From NCBI GenBank assembly GCA_035554115.1, contig DATMIW010000012.1, positions 1 through 64,000 of the forward strand: a stretch of 64,000 bases of DNA, read 5' to 3'. The DNA comes from CAXTSE01 sp035554115. Lineage in GTDB: Bacteria; Actinomycetota; Actinomycetes; Actinomycetales; Microbacteriaceae. The notes below the pieces were generated by a model, which saw only the letters and a list, made by a program, of their open reading frames with translations, ran no database searches and was not told the origin of the DNA. Positions 17,778-26,327 of this stretch are shown piece by piece. Numbering within the stretch: the first letter of the stretch is position 1; each line of letters starts with the position of its first letter. Position numbers and translations under genes: made by a program.

Positions 17778-18713
17778 CTAGTCGAGAACGATACGGGCGC
17801 CGTGCACGGGGCCCGTGGCCCGCACGACATTGAGGCGGAGCGCCGAGAGAGCGACCTGCAGTTCGAGAGCCGAGTCGGCATCCGCCGCCAAAAACGCAAC
17901 AGTGGGACCTGAACCGGACACAATTCCGGCCAGGGCGCCGTTCTCTTCGCCCAATTCGAGAACCTGCGCGAGTGACGGTTCCAGATGCAGCGCCGGAGCC
18001 TGCAGATCGTTCCGCATGGCCGCCGCGAGCATCTGCGGATCACCTGCACGCAGCGCCTGCAGCACATCGGTGTCGACGCTGGGGCGAGGATCTGCCGCGA
18101 GAATGTCGCGTGCATGCTTCTCGCGATGCACGTCGAGCTCGCGATACACGGCGGGTGTCGACAGTCCGAAGTCGGCGAGCGCCAGCACCCACGAGAACGA
18201 TCCCTGGGCCAAGGCCGGCGACAGCTCGTCTCCGCGACCCGTGCCGATGGCCGTGCCACCCGTCAGCGCGAACGGCACATCAGCACCCAGCTGCCGCGCC
18301 ACATCGAACAACTCTTCGCGCGACACCTCGGTGCCCCACAGCGCATCGCAGGCAATGAGCGTTGCCGCCGCATCAGCCGATCCACCCCCCATGCCGCCCG
18401 TTACGGGAACGTGCTTCTCGATCGCGAGATGCACACCCCCGCGGTATCCGGTGCGCGCCGCAAGAAGGCGCGCCGCCGTGATCGCGATATTGGTGCCGTC
18501 GGTGGGAACCCGGCTCAGCTCGACGGTGCCCGACACCTCGACCGAAAAGTCATCAGAATGCGTCGCGCGCACATCTTCATAGAGCGAGACCGCCTGATAG
18601 GCAATCGCCACATCGTGGTAGCCGTCGTCCATGACCGACCCGACTTTGAGAAAGACGTTGATCTTGCCCGGCGCTCGCACGTGCACCGGACGCCGCGTCG
18701 CCGGGGAGATCAT
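17778..18713 (-). CDS. ispE: 4-diphosphocytidyl-2-C-methyl-D-erythritol kinase
   Basis: GHMP kinase of the MEP isoprenoid pathway, phosphorylating CDP-ME. 311 residues. N-terminal APGKINVFLKVG, the ATP-binding PVTGGMGGGSADAAATL (about 107-123) and the C-terminal IVSGSGPTVAFLAAD glycine loop are all present. Nine bp separate it from rsmA upstream, the common actinobacterial rsmA-ispE order. The ABC-F gene diverges upstream in transcription terms by 97 bp of non-coding sequence in which I see nothing notable. Confidence 0.95.
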   Translation of the reverse strand: MISPATRRPVHVRAPGKINVFLKVGSVMDDGYHDVAIAYQAVSLYEDVRATHSDDFSVEVSGTVELSRVPTDGTNIAITAARLLAARTGYRGGVHLAIEKHVPVTGGMGGGSADAAATLIACDALWGTEVSREELFDVARQLGADVPFALTGGTAIGTGRGDELSPALAQGSFSWVLALADFGLSTPAVYRELDVHREKHARDILAADPRPSVDTDVLQALRAGDPQMLAAAMRNDLQAPALHLEPSLAQVLELGEENGALAGIVSGSGPTVAFLAADADSALELQVALSALRLNVVRATGPVHGARIVLD

Positions 18714-18722
18714 TCGTCAACT

Positions 18723-19583
18723 CTACCGAGGCTGTCGCTCCGCTTTTGCCGCGCGCGCGGCGGCGAGAAAGTCGGCGACCGTCAGTTGTTCACCACGGCG
18801 GGTGGGGTCGATGCCCGCCGCTTCGAGAACGCGGGATGCCGTGGCCGAGTCGCCTAGCGCATCCGACAACGCCTGCCGCAACATCTTGCGACGCTGCCCG
18901 AATGCAGCATCGATCAGAGCGAATGTGGCTACCCGCTCGTCTTCTGTTCCCGGCAATTCGCCCCGCCGATAGGCAACCAGGATCGAGTCGACATTGGGCA
19001 CCGGCCAGAACACCTGACGGCTCACGGTGCCGGCGAGCGACCAGGTGCCGTACCAGGCGGCCTTGACGCTCGGCGAGCCGTAGATCTTCGAACCGGGAGC
19101 AGCCGCAATACGCTGCCCCACCTCGGCCTGCACCATGACCAGGGCGCTTTCGATGCTCGCAAAGTGCTCGAGCAGATGCAGCAGCACCGGCACGGACACG
19201 TTGTACGGAAGGTTGGCGACGAGCCGCTGCGGTGGGGTGGCAAGCTCGGTGATCCGGAGCGCATCCTCGTGATGCACTGTGAGATCGGCGTCCGGCTGGA
19301 GCGCTCCCACGGTGTGCGGCAACAGATCCGCGAGCCGGCCATCGAGTTCGACAGCCGTCACCCGCGCGCCCACCTCGAGCAGCCCGAGGGTGAGCGAACC
19401 CAGGCCGGGGCCGACCTCGAGCACGGCGTCGCCTGCCTCCACGCCCGCTGTTCGCACGATTTTGCGCACCGTGTTGCCATCGACGACGAAGTTCTGGCCG
19501 AGCTTCTTTGTCGGTTGTAGGTCGAGGGCCGCAGCCAGATCCCGGATTTCGGCGGGGCCCAGCAGGCTCGCGCCCTTAGTCAT
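18723..19583 (-). CDS. rsmA: 16S rRNA dimethyladenosine transferase (KsgA)
   Basis: Dimethylates two adenosines in helix 45 of 16S rRNA. 286 residues. Starts with KKLGQNFVVD, the SAM site VLEVGPGLGSLT (about 54-65), acidic VELD, and NLPYNVSVPVL (about 124-134), all diagnostic. The annotated ATG at 19583 is the last of five ATGs spaced exactly 16 bp apart; in the first four, a stop follows after seven codons (see the repeat at 19584-19647). No strong Shine-Dalgarno precedes it, so translation may depend on coupling from tatD through these mini-ORFs. Confidence 0.95.
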   Translation of the reverse strand: MTKGASLLGPAEIRDLAAALDLQPTKKLGQNFVVDGNTVRKIVRTAGVEAGDAVLEVGPGLGSLTLGLLEVGARVTAVELDGRLADLLPHTVGALQPDADLTVHHEDALRITELATPPQRLVANLPYNVSVPVLLHLLEHFASIESALVMVQAEVGQRIAAAPGSKIYGSPSVKAAWYGTWSLAGTVSRQVFWPVPNVDSILVAYRRGELPGTEDERVATFALIDAAFGQRRKMLRQALSDALGDSATASRVLEAAGIDPTRRGEQLTVADFLAAARAAKAERQPR

Positions 19584-19647
19584 TTCCAGGCTCAGTCATG
19601 TTCGGGCTCAGTCATTCGCAGGCTCAGTCATGTTCGGGCTCAGCCAT
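19584..19647 (-). repeat. four tandem 16-bp start-stop units between tatD and rsmA
   Basis: Reading the minus strand, ATGRCTGAGCCYGVVM is repeated at 19647, 19631, 19615 and 19599; the next ATG, 16 bp on, is the rsmA start. Units 1 and 3 (GAGCCCGAAC) and units 2 and 4 (GAGCCTG) resemble each other, so it is close to a duplicated 32-bp block. In each unit a stop sits at positions 6-8. The tatD stop (19640-19642) uses the first, and each unit's ATG opens a seven-codon ORF (for example MTEPEHD) that ends at the stop of the next unit. The last ends in TAA just inside rsmA. Confidence 0.9.
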
Positions 19648-20536
19648 GCGCCGCAAAAGGCCCAGGCGGCGCCTCGACCGGCTCATCGTCCCAGTGCCCG
19701 TAGACGAGTTCCGTGTTCGAGGCGATCTGCGCGGCGAGCATCGTCACATCGGTGCCGAGCTGATCTGCCATCGCGCGCAAAGTATGCGGAATCAGGTATG
19801 CCGAATTGGGCCGCCCGCGGAACGGCACCGGCGTGAGATACGGCGCATCCGTCTCGATCAGGAGGCGCGAGCGCGGTACAGCCTGCAGAGCCTCGCGCAG
19901 GGGGGCGGCATTCGAGAACGTCACCGTGCCCGCGAACGACAGGTACCACCCGCTTTCGGCGACAACCTGGGCGAACTCGGCATCCCCACTGAAACAGTGG
20001 AAGACGGTGCGTTCGGGGGCGCCCACCCGCAGCAGGGTCTGCAGAACAGCCAGGTGCGCATCCCGATCATGGATCTGCAGGGCCAGGTTGTGACGCTTCG
20101 CCATGTCGATATGCGCTTCGAAGGAGGCGAGCTGTGCGGCCTGGCCCGCCTCATCGCTGGTACGGAAAAAGTCGAGCCCGGTTTCGCCAATGGCTCGCAC
20201 GCGCGGGCGGGAAGCTAGCTCATCGATACCGGCCAGGTGCTCATCCAGGACTCCCCGCTCGGCGAGCTCGGGCGCGTCATTGGGATGGAGCGCCACCGCC
20301 GCGAGGACCCGCGGTTCCCTGCCGGCAACGTCGGCGCCCCAGCGGGAGGTCTCGAGGTCGGTCCCGACCTGCACAACTCCGCGCACTCCGACACTTGAGG
20401 CTCTGTCGAGCTGTTCGCGATAGCTGAGCAGCTCGACGCCGTCGTCGCCCATGGCACCGCTCGCGTGATCAAGGTGCGTGTGATTGTCGTACACCCCGAC
20501 GATCAACGCTTCTGGAAGCGGTGGGTAATCGCTCAC
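19640..20536 (-). CDS. tatD: TatD-family metal-dependent hydrolase (DNase)
   Basis: 298 residues, amidohydrolase fold. Metal ligands: HTHLDH near the N-terminus, GETGLDFFR Glu, LQIHDRDAH His, FHCFSG His and ETDAPYL Asp. TatD proteins act as 3'-5' nucleases or in DNA/RNA quality control. The GTG at 20536 overlaps the metG stop (GTGA) and leads straight into the family homology, so it is preferred over any start further upstream inside metG. The stop lies in the first 16-bp unit leading to rsmA, giving the order rsmI-metG-tatD-rsmA-ispE. Confidence 0.92.
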   Translation of the reverse strand: MSDYPPLPEALIVGVYDNHTHLDHASGAMGDDGVELLSYREQLDRASSVGVRGVVQVGTDLETSRWGADVAGREPRVLAAVALHPNDAPELAERGVLDEHLAGIDELASRPRVRAIGETGLDFFRTSDEAGQAAQLASFEAHIDMAKRHNLALQIHDRDAHLAVLQTLLRVGAPERTVFHCFSGDAEFAQVVAESGWYLSFAGTVTFSNAAPLREALQAVPRSRLLIETDAPYLTPVPFRGRPNSAYLIPHTLRAMADQLGTDVTMLAAQIASNTELVYGHWDDEPVEAPPGPFAAHG

Positions 20537-22128
20537 GCGGCGCCCGTAACCGGCGACTCCTCGATGCGTGGAAACAGTCCCGCAATCGGCTGCGTCGTCG
20601 CTCCGACTGCGAGCTGACCCCACTCCCCCGCCTTGCGCAGCGATTGCTCCTCGAGATCGCCCAGCGCAGCGCCTGCACCCAGGGCCGTCCACAGCTTCGC
20701 GGTCGCCTGCGGCATAACGGGGTTCAGCAGCACGGCCAGCGCCCGCAACCCCTCGGATGCCGTGTACAGCACCGTCGACAACCGCTCGGCCTGTGCCGGA
20801 TCCTTCGCGAGAACCCAGGGGGCCTGCTCGGTGATGTACCCGTTCAGGGCGTCGACGATCGTCCACAGCTGCGCGATGGACTCGTGGATCGCCAGACGCT
20901 CGATTGCCGCATCGGCTGCGGCAGTCGCCTCCGCCACAGTGGTCTGGATCGCGCGGTCGGCATCCGTTTCGGCACTCGGCTGCGGGATCACCCCGTCACG
21001 GTACTTCGCCACCATCGCGATGACGCGGGAGGCGAGGTTACCGAAGCCGTTCGCGAGTTCGGCGTGATACCGGGCCGACAGGTCTTCCCACGAGAAGGAA
21101 CCGTCCTGCCCGAAAGTGATCGCCCGCAGGAAGTAGTAGCGGAACGCATCCGAGCCGAAGGTGTCGGTGATCTGCTGCGGAGCGATACCGGTCAGCTTCG
21201 ACTTCGACATCTTCTCGCCGCCGACCAGCAGCCAGCCGTGCCCGAACACGCGCTTCGGCACCGAAAGCCCCGCCGCCATGAGCATGGCGGGCCAAATGAC
21301 GGCGTGGAACCGGGCGATGTCCTTACCCACAATGTGCACGGCGGGCCAGCGGCGTCGGAAATCGGAGTCGTCGACTCCGTAGCCGATCGCCGAGACGTAG
21401 TTCAACAGGGCGTCAAACCAGACGTACACGACATGGGTGTCGTCCCAGGGCACTTTGATGCCCCAGTCAAAGCTCGACCGCGAAATCGACAGGTCGTCGA
21501 GGCCCTGCGACACGAACTGGATGATTTCGTTGCGAACGCTCTCGGGCTGAATGAAGTCGGGCTGGTTCTCGTACAGCGCCAGCAGGTCTGCCGCGAAGTC
21601 ACTCATGCGGAAGAAGTAGTTCTTCTCCTTGAGAACCTCAACCGGTCGCGAGTGGATGCGGCACAACTTCTGCCCCGCAAAGTCGCCGTCCTCGGTCTCC
21701 ATCAGGTCGTCGAGCTGTTTGTACTCTTCACAGCCGACGCAGTAGTACCCCTCGTAGACGCCCTCATAGATGTGGCCGTCGTCGTAGAGCTGCTGCAGAA
21801 ACGCGGCAACCGCGACCTCGTGGCGCTCGTCGGTGGTGCGAATGAAATCGTCGTTGGCGATGTCGATTGTCTCGAGCAGGGGCTTCCAGGCATTCTCGAC
21901 GAGCTGGTCGGCCCACTCCTGCGGCGTCGTGTTGTTCGCGGTAGCGGTGCGCTGGATCTTCTGGCCGTGCTCGTCGGTGCCGGTCAGCAGCCAGGTGTCG
22001 TCACCGGCCTGACGATGCCAGCGGGCGAGGACGTCGGCGGCGACCTCCGTATACGCGTGGCCGATATGCGGCACGTCGTTGACGTAGAAGATCGGCGTCG
22101 TCACATAGAAGGGCTCGGGCGACGGCAT
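20533..22128 (-). CDS. metG: methionyl-tRNA synthetase
   Basis: Charges tRNA-Met. 531 residues. HIGH signature at 21-24 (HIGHAYTE), KMSKS near residue 310, and a zinc knuckle built from CVGC and CRIH around residues 130-155, a single-knuckle type. The C-terminal anticodon-binding helical domain is present; there is no EMAP/Trbp111 tail, as in other short actinobacterial MetG. ATG at 22128; stop overlaps tatD. Upstream, 113 bp with repeat copies separate it from rsmI. Confidence 0.96.
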   Translation of the reverse strand: MPSPEPFYVTTPIFYVNDVPHIGHAYTEVAADVLARWHRQAGDDTWLLTGTDEHGQKIQRTATANNTTPQEWADQLVENAWKPLLETIDIANDDFIRTTDERHEVAVAAFLQQLYDDGHIYEGVYEGYYCVGCEEYKQLDDLMETEDGDFAGQKLCRIHSRPVEVLKEKNYFFRMSDFAADLLALYENQPDFIQPESVRNEIIQFVSQGLDDLSISRSSFDWGIKVPWDDTHVVYVWFDALLNYVSAIGYGVDDSDFRRRWPAVHIVGKDIARFHAVIWPAMLMAAGLSVPKRVFGHGWLLVGGEKMSKSKLTGIAPQQITDTFGSDAFRYYFLRAITFGQDGSFSWEDLSARYHAELANGFGNLASRVIAMVAKYRDGVIPQPSAETDADRAIQTTVAEATAAADAAIERLAIHESIAQLWTIVDALNGYITEQAPWVLAKDPAQAERLSTVLYTASEGLRALAVLLNPVMPQATAKLWTALGAGAALGDLEEQSLRKAGEWGQLAVGATTQPIAGLFPRIEESPVTGAA

Positions 22129-22158
22129 GGGGGCCAGTCTACCGATCGCGCACCCCCG

Positions 22159-22231
22159 CCGGTCGAGCCTGTGAAACCTGCCGGTCGAGCCCGTCGAGAC
22201 CTACCCACCCACCGGTCGAGCCTGTCGAGAC
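22159..22231. repeat. three copies of dispersed repeat CCGGTCGAGCCTGTCGAGAC
   Basis: Copies at 22159-22177 (diverged end), 22181-22200 and 22212-22231, all in the same direction, in the gap between rsmI and metG. The core GTCGAGCCTGTCGAGAC is nearly self-complementary, so it could form a hairpin in RNA. Related single copies lie at 1102, 26345 and 42795. Confidence 0.85.
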
Positions 22232-22241
22232 CCACGCGCAC

Positions 22242-23051
22242 CTATCGCGCGCGCACCGCCGCGTCATACAGTTCACGCCGCGACAACCCCGTTTGCTCCG
22301 CGACCTCCGCCGACGCCTCCTTCAGACGCACACCGGCGGCCACCAGTTCGACGACGCGGGCGACACCCTCTTCAAGAGATGCGGACGCCGGCGGCGCCCC
22401 CGCGACGACCAGCACGATCTCGCCCCGGGCTCCCTCGGCAAACCGCTCGGCGACCTCGGTTGCAGTGCCACGCACCACCTCTTCGTACATTTTGCTGAGC
22501 TCGCGGCACACCGCGACCCGGCGATCTGCGCCGAAGGCACGCGAGACATCCTGCAGCGCGTCATGGATGCGGTGCGGCGACTCGAAGAACACAAGAGTCC
22601 GCGGCTCGCTGGCCAGCTGTCGCAGCGCCTCGAGGCGGCCTTTGCGCGGCAGGAACCCTTCGAAAACGAATCTGTCGGTTGGCAGACCGCTCACGGCGAG
22701 CGCCGTGATGACCGCGCTCGGTCCGGGCAGCGCCGTCACGGTGACCCCCGCCGCGATGGCAGCCTGCACAAGGGGGAAACCGGGATCGCTCACGGTGGGC
22801 ATGCCCGCATCCGATAGCAGCAGCACATCGGATTCGCGGGCGAGCTCGACGATTTCGGCGGCCCTTTCGCGTTCATTGTGCTCATGCAGGGCGATGAGTC
22901 GCGGTCTGTTCTCCACACCGAGAGCCCGCATGAGCTGGATTGTCGTGCGGGTGTCCTCTGCAGCGATCGTTTCGGCCGCCGTCAGCGCCTCGACCAGGCG
23001 ACGGGAGGCGTCCCCGAGATTCCCGATCGGCGTTGCGGCGAGAATGAGCAC
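22242..23051 (-). CDS. rsmI: 16S rRNA 2'-O-methyltransferase RsmI
   Basis: Methylates C1402 of 16S rRNA. 269 residues, tetrapyrrole-methylase fold: TPIGNLGDAS at the start, EDTRTT, SDAGMPTVSDPG and LPGPSAVITAL, then FEGFLPRKGRL and FFESPHR, all hallmarks. Start is a GTG at 23051 after GGATGGG. It heads the same-strand run to ispE and diverges from the mannosyltransferase gene, with an 80-bp gap. Confidence 0.95.
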   Translation of the reverse strand: MLILAATPIGNLGDASRRLVEALTAAETIAAEDTRTTIQLMRALGVENRPRLIALHEHNERERAAEIVELARESDVLLLSDAGMPTVSDPGFPLVQAAIAAGVTVTALPGPSAVITALAVSGLPTDRFVFEGFLPRKGRLEALRQLASEPRTLVFFESPHRIHDALQDVSRAFGADRRVAVCRELSKMYEEVVRGTATEVAERFAEGARGEIVLVVAGAPPASASLEEGVARVVELVAAGVRLKEASAEVAEQTGLSRRELYDAAVRAR

Positions 23052-23131
23052 AGGCCCATCCTGTCAGGTGGATGCTGCCGCCGATCTGTCATCGACCGGC
23101 ATCACAGCCGGTCCCGCATAGCATTACCCGC

Positions 23132-24877
23132 GTGACGGTTTCGAGCCCGGCGGATGCTTCCCGCGCTGCAGTCGCCTCCGGCGCAGCGGTCTCTTCTCGC
23201 ACAGCACTCGCCTCCCGCATCGAGGCCGCCTGGGACCGGATTCTCGCACTCCCCCATGCGCGTGCAATTTGGGCGTGGGGTGGACCTGCGCTCGTGCTGG
23301 TGGTTGCGGCACTCACTCGTCTGGTCGGGCTGGGCAGCCCCCACACGCTGGTCTTCGACGAGACCTATTACGTCAAAGACGCCCAGACCTTGCGAAACCT
23401 CGGCTACGAGAGCACCTGGCCAGCCGATGCCGACACGGATTTCGTCGCCGGTAAGACGGACATTTTCCAGACATCGCCGTCGTTCGTGGCACATCCGCCG
23501 ATTGGCAAATGGATCATCGCGGCCGGCCTCGCGATCTTCGGGGCGCAGGACAGCCTCGGCTGGCGTATCGGTGTCGCACTCTGCGGGGTTCTGCTCGTGC
23601 TGGTCACGATGATAATCGCGCAGCGGCTGTTCCGGTCGACGCTGCTAACCGTCATCGCCGGCGGCCTCCTCGCAATCGACGGCAATGCGATAGTCATGAG
23701 CCGCGTCGCCCTGCTCGACACGATGCTCGCTCTGTTCGCGGCTCTCGGTGTCTATTTCGTGTTGCGCGATCGCACGACGGTCGCCGAGGCGATCGAAGAT
23801 TGGATCGCGTCCCGGCCATCCGGTACCCGGCTGATCTCGTCGTGGGGTCCCGTGCTCTGGCGGCGCCCCTGGCTGCTCGCTGCCGCACTCGCGTTCGGCC
23901 TGGCGAGCGGTGTGAAGTGGAGCGGGCTCTACTTTTTGGCGGTGTTTGCTCTGTATGCGCTGCTCTCTGATCTGTGGATGCGACGGCGCGCCCGCATCGG
24001 GTTCTGGCTGAGCGGCGGTCTGCTGCGCCAGGGTCCTGTCACTTTTCTTCTCACCATTCCGCTCGCCCTCGGCGTCTACGTGGCGAGCTGGACCGGCTGG
24101 TTCGTATCGAACGGCGGCTACTACCGGCACTGGATCGAGAACGAGGGCGGCGAGCGCTGGTCGGGTGCACTCGCCTGGGTACCGACAGTCCTGCAGAACT
24201 GGTGGCACTACCAGGCGACGATGTACGCCTATCACGTGGGCGAGCACACACCCCACGCGTATCAGTCGAATCCGTTGACCTGGCTGTTCTTGGTGCGGCC
24301 GACCAGCATGTACTACGTCGACAATGGCGACGGAACGGCCGCCAGCATTCTCGGCCTGGCCAATCCCCTCATCTGGTGGGCGGGCTCTGCCGCGCTGTTC
24401 TACCTGGTGTTCCGCGTCATCCGGGGTCTGATCGCCCGCCAGACCGTGTGGCGGGAAGCGTTTATTTTGCTGGGCGTTGCGGCTGGATACCTGCCGTGGA
24501 TGCTGTACCTCGGTCGCACGGTCTTCACCTTCTACACGATCGCGTTCGAGCCGTATCTGATCCTGGCGTTGACGTTCGTCATCGGGGCCCTGCTGCGGAG
24601 CTGGCGCTCGCGCGGCGTACCAGGCGGCGGACCGGGCGGCCCCGTGCGAGACAGCGAGCCGGACACCCACGGGCCAGATAGCGAGCCGGACGCCCATGGG
24701 CCAGACACCCACGCGCCGGACAGCACCTCGGGTGGTCGCGGCCCTGGCCTCGTGATCGTGTGCGTATTCCTCGGTCTGTGCCTCCTGCTCAGCATCTATT
24801 TCTGGCCGCTGTGGACCGGGCAGACGATCCCCCTGTGGTACCTGCGCAGTCACTGGTGGTTCCCCAGCTGGATCTGA
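23132..24877 (+). CDS. polyprenyl-phosphate-mannose protein O-mannosyltransferase (PMT, GT39)
   Basis: Membrane enzyme that transfers mannose from polyprenyl-phosphate-mannose to secreted proteins. 581 residues from the GTG at 23132, chosen because it follows TAGCAT by a leaderless-type distance and the 20 preceding in-frame residues have no family character; an ATG at 23072 is the alternative. The catalytic Asp-Glu loop is VFDETYYVKDA, followed by HPPIGKWIIAAG. About ten membrane helices follow. A hydrophilic loop near the last helix contains repeated SEPD-HGPD units encoded by a 27-bp repeat. It diverges from rsmI, as often seen in actinobacteria. Confidence 0.9.
   Translation: MTVSSPADASRAAVASGAAVSSRTALASRIEAAWDRILALPHARAIWAWGGPALVLVVAALTRLVGLGSPHTLVFDETYYVKDAQTLRNLGYESTWPADADTDFVAGKTDIFQTSPSFVAHPPIGKWIIAAGLAIFGAQDSLGWRIGVALCGVLLVLVTMIIAQRLFRSTLLTVIAGGLLAIDGNAIVMSRVALLDTMLALFAALGVYFVLRDRTTVAEAIEDWIASRPSGTRLISSWGPVLWRRPWLLAAALAFGLASGVKWSGLYFLAVFALYALLSDLWMRRRARIGFWLSGGLLRQGPVTFLLTIPLALGVYVASWTGWFVSNGGYYRHWIENEGGERWSGALAWVPTVLQNWWHYQATMYAYHVGEHTPHAYQSNPLTWLFLVRPTSMYYVDNGDGTAASILGLANPLIWWAGSAALFYLVFRVIRGLIARQTVWREAFILLGVAAGYLPWMLYLGRTVFTFYTIAFEPYLILALTFVIGALLRSWRSRGVPGGGPGGPVRDSEPDTHGPDSEPDAHGPDTHAPDSTSGGRGPGLVIVCVFLGLCLLLSIYFWPLWTGQTIPLWYLRSHWWFPSWI
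24650..24721. repeat. 27-bp direct repeat inside the mannosyltransferase gene
   Basis: Two full units, 24650-24676 and 24677-24703, differ at few positions; a partial third unit follows. In frame they encode DSEPD(T/A)HGP repeats, forming an acidic, proline-rich loop next to the last membrane helix. Confidence 0.8.
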
Positions 24878-24961
24878 GCGGGGTGACTCGGCGCGCGTGA
24901 CCTGACACCGTGACCCGACACACGGCGAAACAGCACCCCGCTCCTTCGATACCCTGGCTAA

Positions 24962-26320
24962 ATGTCTGACGCCGAATCCGCGCCCCAGCCCACGTCACCC
25001 CAACCCACGGCACCCACGACCGACCGCGAGTGGGGCTTCCGCACCCGCGCGATCCACGCGGGCAACATTCCGGATGCCGTGACCGGGTCCCGTGCCCTCC
25101 CCATCTACCAGACCAGCGCATTCGTCTTCGATGACACCGCCGACGCCGCCGCACGTTTTGCACTGCAGAAATACGGCAACATCTACAGCCGTCTGGCGAA
25201 CCCAACGGTCGCGAGCTTCGAAGAGCGCATCGCCTCGCTCGAGGGCGGACTCGGCGCTGTCGCCACCGCCTCCGGCTTGAGCGCCGAGTTCATCACCTTC
25301 GCCTCGCTTGCGGGCGCCGGTGACCACATCGTGTCGAGCGCGAACCTCTATGGCGGTTCGGTCACCCAGCTGGACGTGACTCTGCGTCGCTTCGGTGTCG
25401 ACACCACCTTCGTGAAGTCGTCGGACCCCGCTGACTATGCCGCCGCGATCACTGACAAGACGAAGCTGATCTTCGCCGAGACGATCGCAAACCCGTCGGG
25501 CGAGATCGCCGACCTCGAGGGCCTCGCCGAGGTGGCGCACGCGCACCACCTGCCGCTCATCATCGACTCGACTGTTGCGACCCCTTACCTGAACCGCCCG
25601 ATCGAGTGGGGAGCTGACGTCGTCATCCACTCGGCCACCAAGTTCCTCGGTGGCGCGGGCACCACCCTCGGCGGTGTCGTTGTCGAATCCGGTCGCTTCC
25701 ACTGGGCCAATGAGCGCTTCCCCCTCTTCGACGAGCCGGTACCGCACTACGGCGGCCTCAACTGGCACGGCAACTTCGGTGAATACGCGTTCCTCACTCG
25801 TCTGCGCGCTGAGCAGCTGCGCGACATCGGACCGACTCTCGCCCCACATTCGGCATGGTTGCTCGCAACCGGTGTTGAGACGCTGCCGTTCCGCATGCAG
25901 GCGCACGTCGACAATGCGCGGATCGTCGCCGAATGGCTGGAGGCCGATTCGCGCGTCGAGTTCGTCAACTGGGCGAGCCTGTCGTCGCACCCGCATTTCG
26001 AGCGGGCACAGAAGTACCTGCCGAAGGGCGCCGGATCGGTGTTCAGCTTCGGCGTGAAGGGCACGGCGACCACGGACAGCCGCACGGCAGGCCAAACCTT
26101 CATCGAGAGTGTGAACCTGGCTAGCCACCTGGCGAATATCGGGGACGCGAAGACTCTCGTGATCCACCCCGCCTCGACCACCCACGCCCAGCTCAACCAG
26201 CAGCAGTTGTTGGATGCGGGTGTGCTGCCCGGACTGGTGCGCCTGAGCGTCGGCATCGAGGACCCCGAGGACATCATTGCCGACCTCGACCAAGCGCTCG
26301 ACGCCGGAGTGAAGGGATAA
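24962..26320 (+). CDS. metY: O-acetylhomoserine aminocarboxypropyltransferase (sulfhydrylase)
   Basis: PLP enzyme making homocysteine from O-acetylhomoserine and sulfide for methionine synthesis. 452 residues. Cys/Met-metabolism family signatures: YSRLANPTVASFEERIASLEGG, IDSTVATPYLNRP and the PLP lysine in HSATKFLGGAG near residue 223. The long form with GGLNWHGNFGEYAF distinguishes MetY from MetB/MetZ. ATG lies 6 nt after TACCCT, so the mRNA may be leaderless; no SAM riboswitch fits in the 84 bp upstream. The CoA-binding gene follows after 7 bp. Confidence 0.94.
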   Translation: MSDAESAPQPTSPQPTAPTTDREWGFRTRAIHAGNIPDAVTGSRALPIYQTSAFVFDDTADAAARFALQKYGNIYSRLANPTVASFEERIASLEGGLGAVATASGLSAEFITFASLAGAGDHIVSSANLYGGSVTQLDVTLRRFGVDTTFVKSSDPADYAAAITDKTKLIFAETIANPSGEIADLEGLAEVAHAHHLPLIIDSTVATPYLNRPIEWGADVVIHSATKFLGGAGTTLGGVVVESGRFHWANERFPLFDEPVPHYGGLNWHGNFGEYAFLTRLRAEQLRDIGPTLAPHSAWLLATGVETLPFRMQAHVDNARIVAEWLEADSRVEFVNWASLSSHPHFERAQKYLPKGAGSVFSFGVKGTATTDSRTAGQTFIESVNLASHLANIGDAKTLVIHPASTTHAQLNQQQLLDAGVLPGLVRLSVGIEDPEDIIADLDQALDAGVKG

Positions 26321-26327
26321 TTGGGAC

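Noticed and set aside
20521..23121. 866-codon plus-strand open frame opposite metG and rsmI
   Set aside because: Arg/Gly-rich translation without family features; shadow of high-GC codon use in genuine genes on the other strand.
24878..24961. SAM riboswitch upstream of metY
   Set aside because: Only 84 bp and no visible SAM-aptamer helices or terminator; the start looks leaderless.
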